Shown: positions 17,144 through 25,686, counted from the stretch's first letter. The stretch is DNA of 64,000 nt from Patulibacter minatonensis DSM 18081 (GCF_000519325.1 NZ_KI912613.1:487023-551022), one strand, 5' to 3'. Numbers and translations: made by a program. The notes: generated from the sequence alone by a model not told the origin.

Positions 17144-18316
17144 ATGCCGTCGCTTCTGGTGGTGCACGCGGTGAACCAGCCCGGCGGCGCCGAGCTCGCC
17201 CTGCTGCGTGCCGCGCCGCTGCTCCAGGAACGCGGCTGGCGGATCACCATGACCGGCCCGACGGGCCGCAGGCCGTCCGAGGCCCCGGACGGGGTCGTCT
17301 GGCGCCAGCAGGCCGTGGGCGGCCTTGGGCGGGGCCGGGGAGCGGCCGCGCTGCTGGCCTACGGCACCTTCCGCAGCCTGGCCGCCCAGCACGACGTCGC
17401 GTACCTCAACGGCACCGTCCCCGCCCGGCTGCTGCCCGCGCTCGGGAGCGGCGCGCTCGCCGGCGCCGCCGTCCGCGGCCTGCGGTTCCGGGCCCCCGCC
17501 GACGCCGCGGCCGGCGCGCCGGTGGACGTCCGGACGATCGTCCACGTCCACGACATGGTCGAGCGCGTGCCGCGCTTCTGGGGCGCCGCGGACGCGCTCC
17601 TCGCCGACTCGCAGGCGTGCGCGACCCCGGTCGCCCGGGCGCTGCACCGCGAGGTCTCCGTGACGGGGTGCCCGGTCGACCTCGACCCGCCGCAGGTCAC
17701 GCCGCCGTGGACGCCGGACGGCCGGCCGATCGTCGCGTTCGTCGGGCGCGTCGAGCCGCGGAAGGGGCCCCTGGACCTCATCACCGCGGCGGAGGCCGTG
17801 CGCGTCGCGGTCCCGGACGCCCGGGTCGTGGTCGTCGGCGACGACACCTACGACGCCGACCCGCGGTACGCGCGGATGGTCGACCGTCGCGCCGACGTCG
17901 CCCGCGTCGAGCGGTGGCCGTGGCAGGCCGGCGGCCCGGGGCTGCTGCGCCACGTCGACGTCCTGGTGGTCCCGTCGGACCGGGAGCCGTTCGGGACGAT
18001 CGCCGCCGAGGCCCTCGCCGTCGGCGTGCCCGTCGTGGCGGGCGCCGTGGACGGGCTGGTCGAGGTCGTCCGGGACGGCGTCACCGGCCGGCTCGTGCCG
18101 CCCCACGACCCCCTGAGCCTCGCCCACGGGATCATCTGGGCGCTCCAGAACGGCCCGCTGCTGCGCGACGACTGCCGCGAGTCGGCGCGCCGCTGGTCGC
18201 TCGAGGCGGTGACCGACCGCATCGAGGCCGCGCTGACCGGGCGGGTCGTCGCCCCCGTCCCGGCGGTCGATCCCGCCGACCGCGCGCGCCACGCCGCGGG
18301 CGACGGTCCCGCGTGA
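17144..18316 (+). CDS. Family 4 glycosyltransferase
   Basis: The 390-residue GT-B protein starts PSLLVVHAVNQPGGAELALL, with the G-G-A-E acceptor loop characteristic of GT4. The N-lobe has DVAYLNGTVPARLLP and TIVHVHDMVERVPRFW. The C-lobe has PIVAFVGRVEPRKGPLDLI, VVVVGDDTYDADPRY and PSDREPFGTIAAEALAVGVPVV, with E-x-F-G-x-x-x-x-E intact as E-P-F-G. The ATG at 17144 begins the first strand; the open frame upstream is Arg rich and non-coding in character. The last 30 residues are Pro/Ala/Asp rich. The next GT on the strand starts 112 bp later. Acceptor and donor are unknown. Confidence 0.87.
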   Translation: MPSLLVVHAVNQPGGAELALLRAAPLLQERGWRITMTGPTGRRPSEAPDGVVWRQQAVGGLGRGRGAAALLAYGTFRSLAAQHDVAYLNGTVPARLLPALGSGALAGAAVRGLRFRAPADAAAGAPVDVRTIVHVHDMVERVPRFWGAADALLADSQACATPVARALHREVSVTGCPVDLDPPQVTPPWTPDGRPIVAFVGRVEPRKGPLDLITAAEAVRVAVPDARVVVVGDDTYDADPRYARMVDRRADVARVERWPWQAGGPGLLRHVDVLVVPSDREPFGTIAAEALAVGVPVVAGAVDGLVEVVRDGVTGRLVPPHDPLSLAHGIIWALQNGPLLRDDCRESARRWSLEAVTDRIEAALTGRVVAPVPAVDPADRARHAAGDGPA

Positions 18317-18428
18317 TCCGCAGGTCCGACACGTCGCCGGCCGGAGCCGGGCGGGTGCCCGCGCGCAGGTCCGGAGGCCGACGCTCACGTCCGGCCGTCG
18401 CGAGCGGGACGCCGCGGGGGCACCGCGG

Positions 18429-19352
18429 ATGAAGGTCCTCCTCGACGTCCGGGGCGCCGGCGACGTCCGCGGCATCGGTCGGTACGTGCGGTGCCTGCTC
18501 GACGGTCTGCGCGCGACGGCCGGACCGGACGACGAGGTCGCGGAGGTCCAGGGCGGGCGCGGGCGCTCCGACGCCGGGGTCTTCCACAGCCCGTGGCTCG
18601 ACGGCGCCCTGCTGCGCGCGGGTCGCCCCCAGGTCATCACGCTCCACGACGTGGTGCCGCTGAAGCGCCGCCGCGAATACCTCCGCACGGGCTTCCGGTT
18701 CCGCCTGCGCTACCTCGCGGTCCAGCACGCCGACCGCGTGATCGTCCCGACCCAGGCGGTCGCCGACGACGTCACGACGCACCTCGACATCCCCGAGGAC
18801 CGGATCCGCGTCGTCCACGAGGCCGCCGCACCGCACCTCGGGCCGGCCGACCCGGCCGCCGTCGCCGCCGTGCGCGAGCGCCTGGACCTGCCGGAGGACT
18901 TCGTCGTCTGGGTCGGCGGCATGCGGCATCCGGACCCGCGCAAGCGCCTGCCCGAGCTGGCCGCCGCGCCGCGCGAGCTGCCCCTCGTCCTCGTCGGCCC
19001 CGCCGGCCCGTGGGCGAACGACCTGCCCGACGTCCAGCTGACCGGCGAGGTCTCCGACGACGACCTCTGCGCGATCTACTCCGCCGCCCGGGCCCTCGTC
19101 CTGCCCTCCGACGACGAGGGCTTCGGCCTGACGCCCGTCGAGGCCCTCCGCTGCGGCTGCCCGGTCGCCTGCTCCGACGTCCCGGCCCTGCGCGAGGTCC
19201 TGGGCGACCGCGCCGCGTTCGCGCCCCACGACGACGTCGCCGCCCTCCTCGCCGCCGCCGAGGCCCTGGCCCGCCCGGCCCCCGCCGCGCCGCCGTGGAC
19301 GTGGGAGGACGCCGGCCGGGCGACCTGGGACGTCTACCGCGAGCTGGTCTGA
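18429..19352 (+). CDS. Short family 4 glycosyltransferase
   Basis: At 307 residues this is compact for GT4, with a shortened N-lobe: KVLLDVRGAGDVRGIGRYV, GVFHSPWLDGALLRAG, then VITLHDVVPLKRRREYL and VIVPTQAVADDVTTHLDI. The C-lobe is complete: FVVWVGGMRHPDPRKRL, LVLVGPAGPW, and LPSDDEGFGLTPVEALRCGCPV, carrying E-G-F-G-x-x-x-x-E. The ATG at 18429 follows a 112-bp gap that holds a repeated 10-mer (CGCAGGTCCG at about 18319 and 18364) and no recognisable gene. It is the last gene of the main polysaccharide locus; a palindrome array follows. Confidence 0.87.
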   Translation: MKVLLDVRGAGDVRGIGRYVRCLLDGLRATAGPDDEVAEVQGGRGRSDAGVFHSPWLDGALLRAGRPQVITLHDVVPLKRRREYLRTGFRFRLRYLAVQHADRVIVPTQAVADDVTTHLDIPEDRIRVVHEAAAPHLGPADPAAVAAVRERLDLPEDFVVWVGGMRHPDPRKRLPELAAAPRELPLVLVGPAGPWANDLPDVQLTGEVSDDDLCAIYSAARALVLPSDDEGFGLTPVEALRCGCPVACSDVPALREVLGDRAAFAPHDDVAALLAAAEALARPAPAAPPWTWEDAGRATWDVYRELV

Positions 19353-19399
19353 GTCGCCGGGCGGGGCCAGGCCACGGCTCGGCCGGGGCGGGCTTCGGT

Positions 19400-19792
19400 G
19401 GTCACGGATGGTCGGGGGGCGACCAGAACTGACCCCGAGATCGGAGATCGCGGCGTGCGACTAGGAGTCGAGGTCACGGATGGTCGGAAGGCGACCGTGA
19501 TTGACCTCCAGACCGGTCGCCCGCGCGCGGTGAGCGGCCGAGGTCACGGTTGGTCGGAGGGCGACCATCGACGCCCCCGACCCCGGTGACCGGCACGCGC
19601 GGCGACGGCCGAGGTCACGAATGGTCGGAGGCCGACCATCGACGCCCCCGACCCCGGTGACCGGCGCGCGCTCCCGGGGGGCGAGGTCACGAATGGTCGG
19701 AGGCCGACCATCGACGCCCCCGACCCCGGTGACCGGCGCGCGCTCCCGGGGGGCCGAGGTCACGGATGGTCGAAGAGCGACCGGCCGTGACC
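19400..19792. repeat. Array of six 35-bp palindromes at about 72-bp spacing
   Basis: The 478-bp gap between the last glycosyltransferase gene and the DUF559-type pseudogene has no plausible gene. It holds six copies of the dispersed palindrome, starting at 19400, 19472, 19542, 19613, 19685 and 19758, i.e. steps of 72, 70, 71, 72 and 73 bp. The core TGGTCG...CGACC is present in all. The two copies at 19613 and 19685 lie in almost identical 72-bp tandem units, pointing to recent duplication. The flanking genes converge on this region. Confidence 0.85.
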
Positions 19793-19830
19793 ACCACGGC
19801 CAGTCCCAGTGCCACCGGTCGGCGACGTTC

Positions 19831-20842
19831 TCACGCCGCGATGCCCGGACGGGTCAGGAGCTCGACGCGCTGTGCGCGGATCGCGTGCAGCTGTCTCCGG
19901 AGCCGCTCAGGGTCGCGCAGCTGGTGGCTCGTGACGCGGACCGTCAGCCACCCCATCGCGGAGGTCTCGGCGTCGCGGTCGGCGTCGTCGCTCTGCGTGA
20001 CCGACCCCCGATGGCCTCCAACGTCGGCCTCGGCCGCCAGCATCAACGGCGGACAAGCGTGGTCGAAGCGGTACCGGTTGCCGCTCGGTGAGGTGATCTC
20101 GAGCTCCTGCACCCAGGGGCCGAAGCCCAGACCGTGCTCGATGAACCGGGCGAGGTCACCGGCGAGCGGACTCTCCGCGCGGGACGTGAGCGCCAGGTCC
20201 GGGTCCGCAGCCTTCAGGTGGGACCAGCCGCGGTGGCGGGGGACGTGCTCGGCCAGACGCTCGAGGTCGGTGGGCACAAGAGGCGCTGGTACTGAGCCTC
20301 GCGCAGGAGCGACCGCAGCTCACGGACGTCGACCGTCGGGGCGACCTCGAGCAGCGAGCGTGCGACCGACACCGCGGGGAGTCCGCCCGCGAGACCCCGG
20401 CCTCCGGCCGCGAGCCCGGCCAGCCGATGGCCCCTGATGCCGGGGGCTCGGCACCGTGCTCGCCCGCCGATCGTCGTGACGTGGACCACCGGCGCGCGTC
20501 TCGGCGTGAGCTCGTGCAGCTCGAGAACGGTCCAGTGGCTGAGGCGGACATCCGGGTCCATGCGCTCGATCCCGCGATCCGCCGGAGGACCGGCGAAGCC
20601 GCCGCCGAGGTGCCGGTCGGCCCCGGCGGCCAGCAACGCCGCGATCGCCCGGCCGCGAGCGCTCGGCTGCGGCACCAGGCAGTAGCGCCCCAGAACACAC
20701 GGAAGAGCCGGCCGCCACGGACGCGCCGCGCGATCGCGGCGTCGCTCAGCCCGACGGCCCGCAACTGCCGACGTGAGATGACGCCGTGCTGGCGCCCGGC
20801 GATCGCCGCGATCCACCGGTCGATGGTCTCCCGATCCGACAC
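19831..20842 (-). pseudogene. Frameshifted AbiEi-antitoxin-N / DUF559 nuclease-like gene
   Basis: Three segments in different frames of the minus strand make up one recognisable protein. From the GTG at 20842, VSDRETIDRWIAAI...HGVISRRQLRAVGLSDAAIARRV is the winged-helix AbiEi-type N-terminal domain. Near 20688 coding shifts frame into ARGRAIAALLAAGADRHLGG...SVARSLLEVAPTVDVRELRS. Near 20275 it shifts again into TDLERLAEHVPRHRGW...GNRYRFDHACPPLMLAAEAD...DADRDAETSAMGWLTVRV, the DUF559/Vsr-like nuclease domain. Intact relatives are about 300 residues. Two frameshifts with no other start make it a decayed gene, unless both are sequencing errors. It is bracketed by palindrome arrays on both sides, a hint of a rearranged spot. 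Confidence 0.75.
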
Positions 20843-20962
20843 GACAGGAGCCTCCCGGACCCACCTTCGACAGCGCCACCCACCAACGGTGTCGACATCG
20901 CACCGACTTCGAGACGTCTCCTGTTCATGTCGCTGCGTGGCCATGCGTCGCCGGCGGGAGGC

Positions 20963-21118
20963 GGTCGTCCGTGGTCGCATACCGACCATCCCCGGCCGCG
21001 CCCCGGCGCCGCACCGTCGCCCCGGTCACCACTGGTCGGATACCGACCATCCCTGCCCCCACACCCGCACGTCACGGTCGCGGCGGTCGTCCGTGGTCGC
21101 ATACCGACCATCCGCGGC
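20963..21118. repeat. Three 35-bp palindromes at 60-61 bp spacing
   Basis: Within the 419-bp gap between the divergent pseudogene and the HhH membrane protein gene, copies start at 20963, 21024 and 21084. The first and third are almost identical (core GTGGTCGCATACCGACCAT). Spacing is 61 and 60 bp, one helical turn less than in the 72-bp arrays. The remainder of the gap is Pro-codon-like GC-rich sequence with no gene I can support; the promoter of the following gene must lie in the last 140 bp. Confidence 0.8.
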
Positions 21119-21261
21119 CGCACCCTCGCCCCGCCCCGCGACGCCACCCCGCGCCGCACCGTCTCTCCGCCCCGGACCGCGACGACCACCACCCCCTTCA
21201 CCCCACCGCCGAACGGCCCGGACCCGTCGCGTGCGCCAGGCGGGCGGCCTACCATCGGTGG

Positions 21262-21903
21262 ATGAGTGGCTCTCCCGCCGAGCAGGTGAGCACCCGCTGG
21301 CTCTGGTGGACGGCGATCTTCGCCGGCGGGGTCGCGCCGCTCGTCGCCGGTCTGAAGGCGCGCGAGCGGCGGTGGATCACCTGGGGTGCGGTGACGCTCG
21401 CGGTGCAGGGCGTGGGGCTCGCGCTCGGGGCCGGCTCGGACGACGACCACACGACGACGATCGAGAACGTCGGTATCGCGCTGTACTCCGCGGGATGGCT
21501 CTCCGGGTTGACGTTCGTCGGGGCCTTCCGGGACCGCTACCGCCACCGGATGGTCGCCGCGGGCAAGGTGGAGGAGCGGGACGCCCTGCACGCCGGCCGG
21601 ACGATGGAGCGCGAGCGCGCCCGGCGGCTCGCCCGCGAGGACCCCGCCGAGGCGCTCCGGCGCGGCGTCGGCCGACCCGACCTCCCCGACGCCGACCACG
21701 GCTGGGTCGTCGACGTCAACCACGCGCCGGTGGAGGTCCTCGAGACCCTGCCCGGCGTCGACCACGACCTCGCGCGCCGGATCGTCGCGGCGCGCACGTC
21801 GATCGGCCCGGTGTCGTCCGTCGACGACCTCGGCCTGATGCTGGACCTCGACGCGCGGACCGTCGAGCGGCTGCGCGCGACGGCGGTGGCGGTCGATATC
21901 TGA
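21262..21903 (+). CDS. Membrane protein with C-terminal helix-hairpin-helix (ComEA-like) domain
   Basis: The 213-residue protein has two or three hydrophobic segments in its first 100 residues (WLWWTAIFAGGVAPLVAGL, WGAVTLAVQGVGLALG, and VGIALYSAGWLSGLTFVGAF). A charged helical stretch with RTMERERARRLARED follows. It ends in a roughly 70-residue HhH unit, VVDVNHAPVEVLETLPGVDHDLARRIVAAR...GPVSSVDDLGLM. That is the T/N-A-x-x-x-x-L-x-x-L-P-G-(I/V) pattern seen in ComEA DNA-binding proteins. The orientation (membrane first, HhH last) differs from ComEA by its larger membrane part. It may tether DNA or a partner at the membrane; the function is unproven. ATG at 21262. Confidence 0.75.
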   Translation: MSGSPAEQVSTRWLWWTAIFAGGVAPLVAGLKARERRWITWGAVTLAVQGVGLALGAGSDDDHTTTIENVGIALYSAGWLSGLTFVGAFRDRYRHRMVAAGKVEERDALHAGRTMERERARRLAREDPAEALRRGVGRPDLPDADHGWVVDVNHAPVEVLETLPGVDHDLARRIVAARTSIGPVSSVDDLGLMLDLDARTVERLRATAVAVDI

Positions 21904-21933
21904 CCTCCGGCGGGCCGGGACGCCCGCCGGAGG
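21904..21933. terminator. Strong bidirectional hairpin
   Basis: A perfect 12-bp stem, CCTCCGGCGGGC and its complement, around a six-base loop starts immediately after the TGA of the HhH gene and faces the end of the convergent exporter gene. No U-tract follows, as is common in very GC-rich genomes. Confidence 0.7.
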
Positions 21934-22037
21934 GTGGCGGACGACGGAGCGCCCGCCCCCGCGACGACGGTCGAGGTCCCAGGATCCGGACCCGTCGTCG
22001 CCCGGCGCTCGGGCCGCCGCGGCCTCGATCCCAGCGC

Positions 22038-23609
22038 TCAGGCGGCCGCGGTCTCCGTCCCCGCGGCGGGCGCCGTCTCGGCCGACGGCTCGCGCAGGAG
22101 CACCGAGACGAGCAGCGCCCCGACGATCCCGATGATGCCCGCGACGAGCATCACCGTCGCGAGGCCCGAGCCGACCGCGTGGTGGATCGCGTCGTCGAGC
22201 GCGCCGCGGGCCTCCGCCGGCGCGCCGCGGAGCACGCCCTGCGCACCGCCGCCGGTGACCGCGTCGGCCGCGCGCTCGCCCGGGGTGCCCGTGAGGAGAT
22301 CCCCGATCCGGGAGCTGAAGACGCTGCCGAGGACCGCGATGCCGATCGCCAGGCCGAGCTGCCGGCCGGTGTTGATCGCGCCCGCCGCCATGCCGCCGCG
22401 CTCCTGGGGGACCGCGCCCATCGCGGTCGAGACGAGCATCGGGCTCATCAGGCCGACGCCGAGTCCGATCGCCGCCATGCCGGGGAGCACCGCGGGCCAG
22501 TCCGAGCCGCCGCCCAGGCCGGTCATCAGGAGGTCGCCGATGCCGATCAGGAGCAGCCCGGCCGCGATGATCCACCGCGGCGAGAGTGCGTGCAGCTTGC
22601 CGCCGATCGCGCCGGAGACGAAGAACGCCAGGCCGCTGAGCGGGAGGGTCACGAGGCCGGCGGAGATCGCGCCGAGCCCGAGGACCGTCTGCAGCCAGAT
22701 CGACAGGCAGACCAGCGAGCCGAACGCCGACAGCGACAGGATCAGCGCCGCCAGCAGGATGCCGAGGAACGACGGCCGCTTGAGCAGGCTCAGGTCGAAC
22801 AGGGGCTGCTTCGACCGCAGCTCGACGACGACGAAGGCGATCAGCCCGACCACGGCGAGCGCGAGCATCGCGATCGTCTGGGTGGAGGTCCAGCCCTCGT
22901 CGGTGACGCGGACGAGGGCGAAGGTCAGGGCGCCCGCTGCGACGGTGAACGCGCCGCCGCCGGCCCAGTCGATCTTCGGGCGGTGCTCGAGCTTCGACTC
23001 CTTGAGCGACCGCCGGGCCATCACGACGGTGGCGATGCCGATCGGGATGTTCACGAAGAACACCCAGCGCCAGGAGAGCCCCTGGGTGAGGAGGCCGCCG
23101 GCGATCGGGCCGGCCGCGGCGGCCGCACCGGCGGTCGCACCCCAGATCCCGAACGCGACGCCGCGGTCGCGGCCCGCGTAGGCGGTGTTCAGGAGCACGA
23201 GGGTGGTCGCGAACATCGCCGCGGCGCCGACGCCCTGGACGGCGCGGGCGGCGATCAGGGTGCCTTCGCCGGGCGCCAGCCCGCAGGCTAGCGAGGCGAC
23301 GACGAAGACGACGAGTCCGACGAGGTAGGTGCGCTTGCGGCCGACGATGTCAGCGATCGACCCGACGAGCAGGAGCAGCGCGGCGAGCGCCAGCGCGTAG
23401 ACGTCGACGACCCACTGCAGGCCCGCGAACGAGGCCTTCAGGTCGATCGCCATGTCGGGCAGCGCGACGTTCACGATCGTCACGTCGACGAGCAGCATGA
23501 AGGTGCCCAGGCAGACCGCGACCAGCGGCGCCCAGTGCCCCGGCGGGTGGGCGGGGGCGGCCGCGGGGTCGCCCGCGCCCGCCGGCGGGGTGGTGGAGGA
23601 GGTGGACAT
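22038..23609 (-). CDS. DHA2-family MFS drug:proton antiporter (EmrB/QacA type)
   Basis: The 523-residue protein has 14 predicted membrane segments, the DHA2 layout. Motif A-type loop GSIADIVGRKRTYLVGL sits between TM2 and TM3. The family's TM1 sequence FMLLVDVTIVNVALP is present, with the conserved Asp in V-D-V-T-I-V-N. RAVQGVGAAAMFATTL and GPIAGGLLTQGLSWRWVFFVNIPIG (motif C and the adjacent W-R-W-x-F-x-I-N-x-P) follow. It exports hydrophobic cations or drugs at the cost of the proton gradient; its substrate cannot be read. The start is the ATG at 23609, 45 bp from the divergent tandem-AsnC regulator, which likely controls it. A strong hairpin follows its convergent end. Confidence 0.9.
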   Translation of the reverse strand: MSTSSTTPPAGAGDPAAAPAHPPGHWAPLVAVCLGTFMLLVDVTIVNVALPDMAIDLKASFAGLQWVVDVYALALAALLLLVGSIADIVGRKRTYLVGLVVFVVASLACGLAPGEGTLIAARAVQGVGAAAMFATTLVLLNTAYAGRDRGVAFGIWGATAGAAAAAGPIAGGLLTQGLSWRWVFFVNIPIGIATVVMARRSLKESKLEHRPKIDWAGGGAFTVAAGALTFALVRVTDEGWTSTQTIAMLALAVVGLIAFVVVELRSKQPLFDLSLLKRPSFLGILLAALILSLSAFGSLVCLSIWLQTVLGLGAISAGLVTLPLSGLAFFVSGAIGGKLHALSPRWIIAAGLLLIGIGDLLMTGLGGGSDWPAVLPGMAAIGLGVGLMSPMLVSTAMGAVPQERGGMAAGAINTGRQLGLAIGIAVLGSVFSSRIGDLLTGTPGERAADAVTGGGAQGVLRGAPAEARGALDDAIHHAVGSGLATVMLVAGIIGIVGALLVSVLLREPSAETAPAAGTETAAA

Positions 23610-23654
23610 GGGGCGTATCGTGGACCTTCGGAGCATCCGCACCGAGCGGACCGC

Positions 23655-24737
23655 GTGAAGACGCGGGAATCCTCCACCGACTCCCTCGTGCCCGCGGAAA
23701 CCATCACGATCGACCGCCTGGACCGCAAGCTCGTCCACGCCCTGTTCCACGACGGGCGGGCGTCGTTCCGGCGGCTCGCCGACGCGCTGGGCTCCTCGGA
23801 GCAGACGGTCGCGCGCCGGTACCGCCGGCTGCGCGAGGCCGGGATCGTCCGGGTCGTGGTCGTCCCCGACCCGCGCCGCTACCCGGAGAACATGTTCCTC
23901 CGGATCCGCGTGCAGCCCGGGGCGACGGTCGCGGTGGCGCGGGCGATGGCCGCACGCTCGGACGTCTCGTGGGTGACGGTCTCGAGCGGTGCGTCCGAGG
24001 TCACGTGCGCGCTCCGCTCGGCGTCCCCGGACGCCCGCGACGCCCTGCTGCTCCAGGGCCTCCCACGCGCCGGGCAGGTCACCGACGTCCGCACGTCGAC
24101 GCTCCTGCACGTCTACGCCGAGACCGAGGACGACGAGTGGCAGGGCCTGCCGGACGGCCTGACCGAGAAGGAGCGGGCCGCGCTCGGGCCCGGCACCGCG
24201 CGGATGCGGGCGGCGTCGTCATCGGATCGAAGCGGACGGACGAGAGACGCGACGGACGCGCCGGTGGGCCCGGAGGACGACGCGCTGCTGGAGGCGCTGG
24301 CCCGCGACGGCCGCGCGACGTGGGCGGCGCTCGCCGGCCGGACCGGGCGGTCCGAGAGCCAGGTCGCCCGGCGCCTGGAGGCGTTGCTCGAGGCCGGTGC
24401 CGTCTTCGTCGACGTCGAGATCGCGCCGAAGCTGCTCGGCTTCCGCACCTGGGCGATGCTCTGGATCTCCGCCGCCCCGTCCGCCCTCGAACGCGTGGGC
24501 CTCGAGATCGCCGCGCACCCCGAGTGCGCCTTCGCGGCCGCGACCACCGGCCCGACGAACCTCGTCGCGTCCGTCCTCTGCCGCGACAACGACGACCTCT
24601 ACCGCTACATGACCCGCCGCATCGGCACGATCGACGGCGTCCGCGACGTCGAGGTCGTCCCCTCGATGCGCGTCGTCAAGCAGCAGGGCTCCCTGATGGA
24701 CGGAGACCGACTGCCGGACCCGTTGGCCGAGAGGTGA
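23655..24737 (+). CDS. Tandem Lrp/AsnC-type transcriptional regulator
   Basis: The 360-residue protein is two AsnC units in one chain: HTH 1 at about 21-66 (IDRLDRKLVHALFHDGRASF, SSEQTVARRYRRL), an effector-binding RAM-like half at about 80-155, HTH 2 at about 206-250 (EDDALLEALARDGRATW, SESQVARRLEALL) and a second RAM half at about 265-340 (AAATTGPTNLVASVLC, RDVEVVPSMRVVKQQG). Such double proteins are a known subgroup that probably works as an internal pseudo-dimer. The GTG at 23655 starts 45 bp from the divergent MFS gene, so it is probably that exporter's regulator. The frame is open further upstream, but that stretch is Gly-rich shadow of the MFS promoter and gene. Confidence 0.85.
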   Translation: MKTRESSTDSLVPAETITIDRLDRKLVHALFHDGRASFRRLADALGSSEQTVARRYRRLREAGIVRVVVVPDPRRYPENMFLRIRVQPGATVAVARAMAARSDVSWVTVSSGASEVTCALRSASPDARDALLLQGLPRAGQVTDVRTSTLLHVYAETEDDEWQGLPDGLTEKERAALGPGTARMRAASSSDRSGRTRDATDAPVGPEDDALLEALARDGRATWAALAGRTGRSESQVARRLEALLEAGAVFVDVEIAPKLLGFRTWAMLWISAAPSALERVGLEIAAHPECAFAAATTGPTNLVASVLCRDNDDLYRYMTRRIGTIDGVRDVEVVPSMRVVKQQGSLMDGDRLPDPLAER

Positions 24738-24786
24738 GGGCCGCGACGCCGGGGGCGGGTGGCGGGCGCAGCCGGCTCGGGGTGCC

Positions 24787-24934
24787 CGGGTCGCGTTGCG
24801 TTCCCGATTCGGTACGTGGGAGGGACCTCATCGGCAACGCATGGCCGGCGCGGTCGGAACCGGGCGCCGGGTCGCGTCGCGTTCCCGATGTGGCACCCAG
24901 GAGGGACGTGATCGGGAACGCGCGGCCTGCGCGG
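24787..24934. repeat. Two 67-bp repeat units containing an inverted repeat
   Basis: The 265-bp gap before the acetoacetate-decarboxylase-like gene has two similar units (24787-24853 and 24868-24934, 81 bp apart). Each holds GCGTTCCCGAT ... ATCGGGAACGC arms. In the second unit these are perfect 11-mers at 24879-24889 and 24911-24921, 21 bp apart; the first unit has one mismatch. This is unrelated in sequence to the 35-bp palindromes. It may be an operator pair or a separate repeat family. Confidence 0.65.
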
Positions 24935-24962
24935 CCCGGCCGGCGGTGCGTCGGACCACGCC

Positions 24963-24978
24963 CTGGCTGGCCAGCCAG
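24963..24978. promoter_or_regulatory. Perfect 16-bp palindrome upstream of the decarboxylase-like gene
   Basis: CTGGCTGGCCAGCCAG is a perfect palindrome 24 bp before the ATG at 25003, in the position expected for an operator overlapping a promoter or start region. No cognate regulator is obvious; the nearest is the tandem AsnC protein upstream. Confidence 0.45.
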
Positions 24979-25002
24979 TCAGCCACCGTCTACGATGACG
25001 CG

Positions 25003-25686
25003 ATGAGCATCGCCGCCGCGTCCACCGTCGACGTCGCGTCCCGCGTCGCCTACCCGCCCGAGCCGTGGCAGCTCGGCGGGAGCATGCTGATGACGCTGTG
25101 GCGGGTGCCGGCGGCGGACGTCCGTCGCGAGGCCGGGCCGTACGTGCCCGAGGGCGTCCGGCTCGCCACCGCCGGTCGGCACGCGCTGCTGTTCACCGCG
25201 TTCGTCCGCTACACGCCCGGCAGCGTGCTGTCGTACGACGAGCTGCTCATCGCCGCCCCTGGCACCCGCGGCGTGAAGCCCGTCGCCGTGATCCCGCACA
25301 TCTGGGTCGACAGCCCCGCGTCGAAGGCCGGCGGCCGCGAGCTGTGGGGGATCCCCAAGGGCCTCGCGGAGTTCGAGCAGTCCTGGGACGGCCCGATCGT
25401 CGCCCGCGCCGCGGTCGACGGCACCGAGCTGGCGTCCGTCCGCGCCGCGCAGGGTCTGCGGGTGCCCGGTTGGCGGCGCCTGCCGATGCCGACGGCCCAG
25501 CGCCTGGACGGGCACGACGCGTTCGCCGACGTCCAGTCGCTCGGCCGCCTGCACCTCGGCTCCGCGGCGTGGTCGTTCCCGGACGACTCGCCGCTGGCGT
25601 TCATCGGGCGCGGGCGGCCGCTCGTCACGTCCGTCCTGCGCCAGATGACGATCCGCTTCGGCCCGTCGACGCGCACGCCGTCCTGA
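25003..25686 (+). CDS. Acetoacetate decarboxylase-like protein
   Basis: The 227-residue protein has the acetoacetate decarboxylase (ADC) beta-barrel: YPPEPWQLGGSMLMTLWRVP at the start, YTPGSVLSYDELLIA (substrate loop), PHIWVDSPASKAGGRELWGIPKG in the active-site strand, and a C-terminal segment with RFGPS. In true ADC the active site holds two adjacent lysines; here K119 is followed by Gly, so the second lysine is missing. This places it with the broad ADC-like group, which includes enzymes of other chemistry, rather than solvent-forming ADC. The ATG at 25003 follows palindromic sequence. The gene stands alone between repeats, with a palindrome between it and the convergent acyltransferase gene. 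Confidence 0.78.
   Translation: MSIAAASTVDVASRVAYPPEPWQLGGSMLMTLWRVPAADVRREAGPYVPEGVRLATAGRHALLFTAFVRYTPGSVLSYDELLIAAPGTRGVKPVAVIPHIWVDSPASKAGGRELWGIPKGLAEFEQSWDGPIVARAAVDGTELASVRAAQGLRVPGWRRLPMPTAQRLDGHDAFADVQSLGRLHLGSAAWSFPDDSPLAFIGRGRPLVTSVLRQMTIRFGPSTRTPS

Noticed and set aside
19461..20091. Open frames through the palindrome arrays
   Set aside because: They translate to repeated D-G-R-P-T and R-S-R-G-A-type peptides because the 72-bp unit is a multiple of three; there is no RBS or homology, and the same happens at 49628-50310.
24113..24589. Minus-strand open frame of 158 codons inside the AsnC regulator
   Set aside because: It is the antisense shadow of a well-supported gene and is Ser/Arg/Ala-rich with no motif.
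25003..25686. Calling the decarboxylase-like gene a true acetoacetate decarboxylase
   Set aside because: The second active-site lysine is replaced by glycine next to K119, so only a family-level name is justified.
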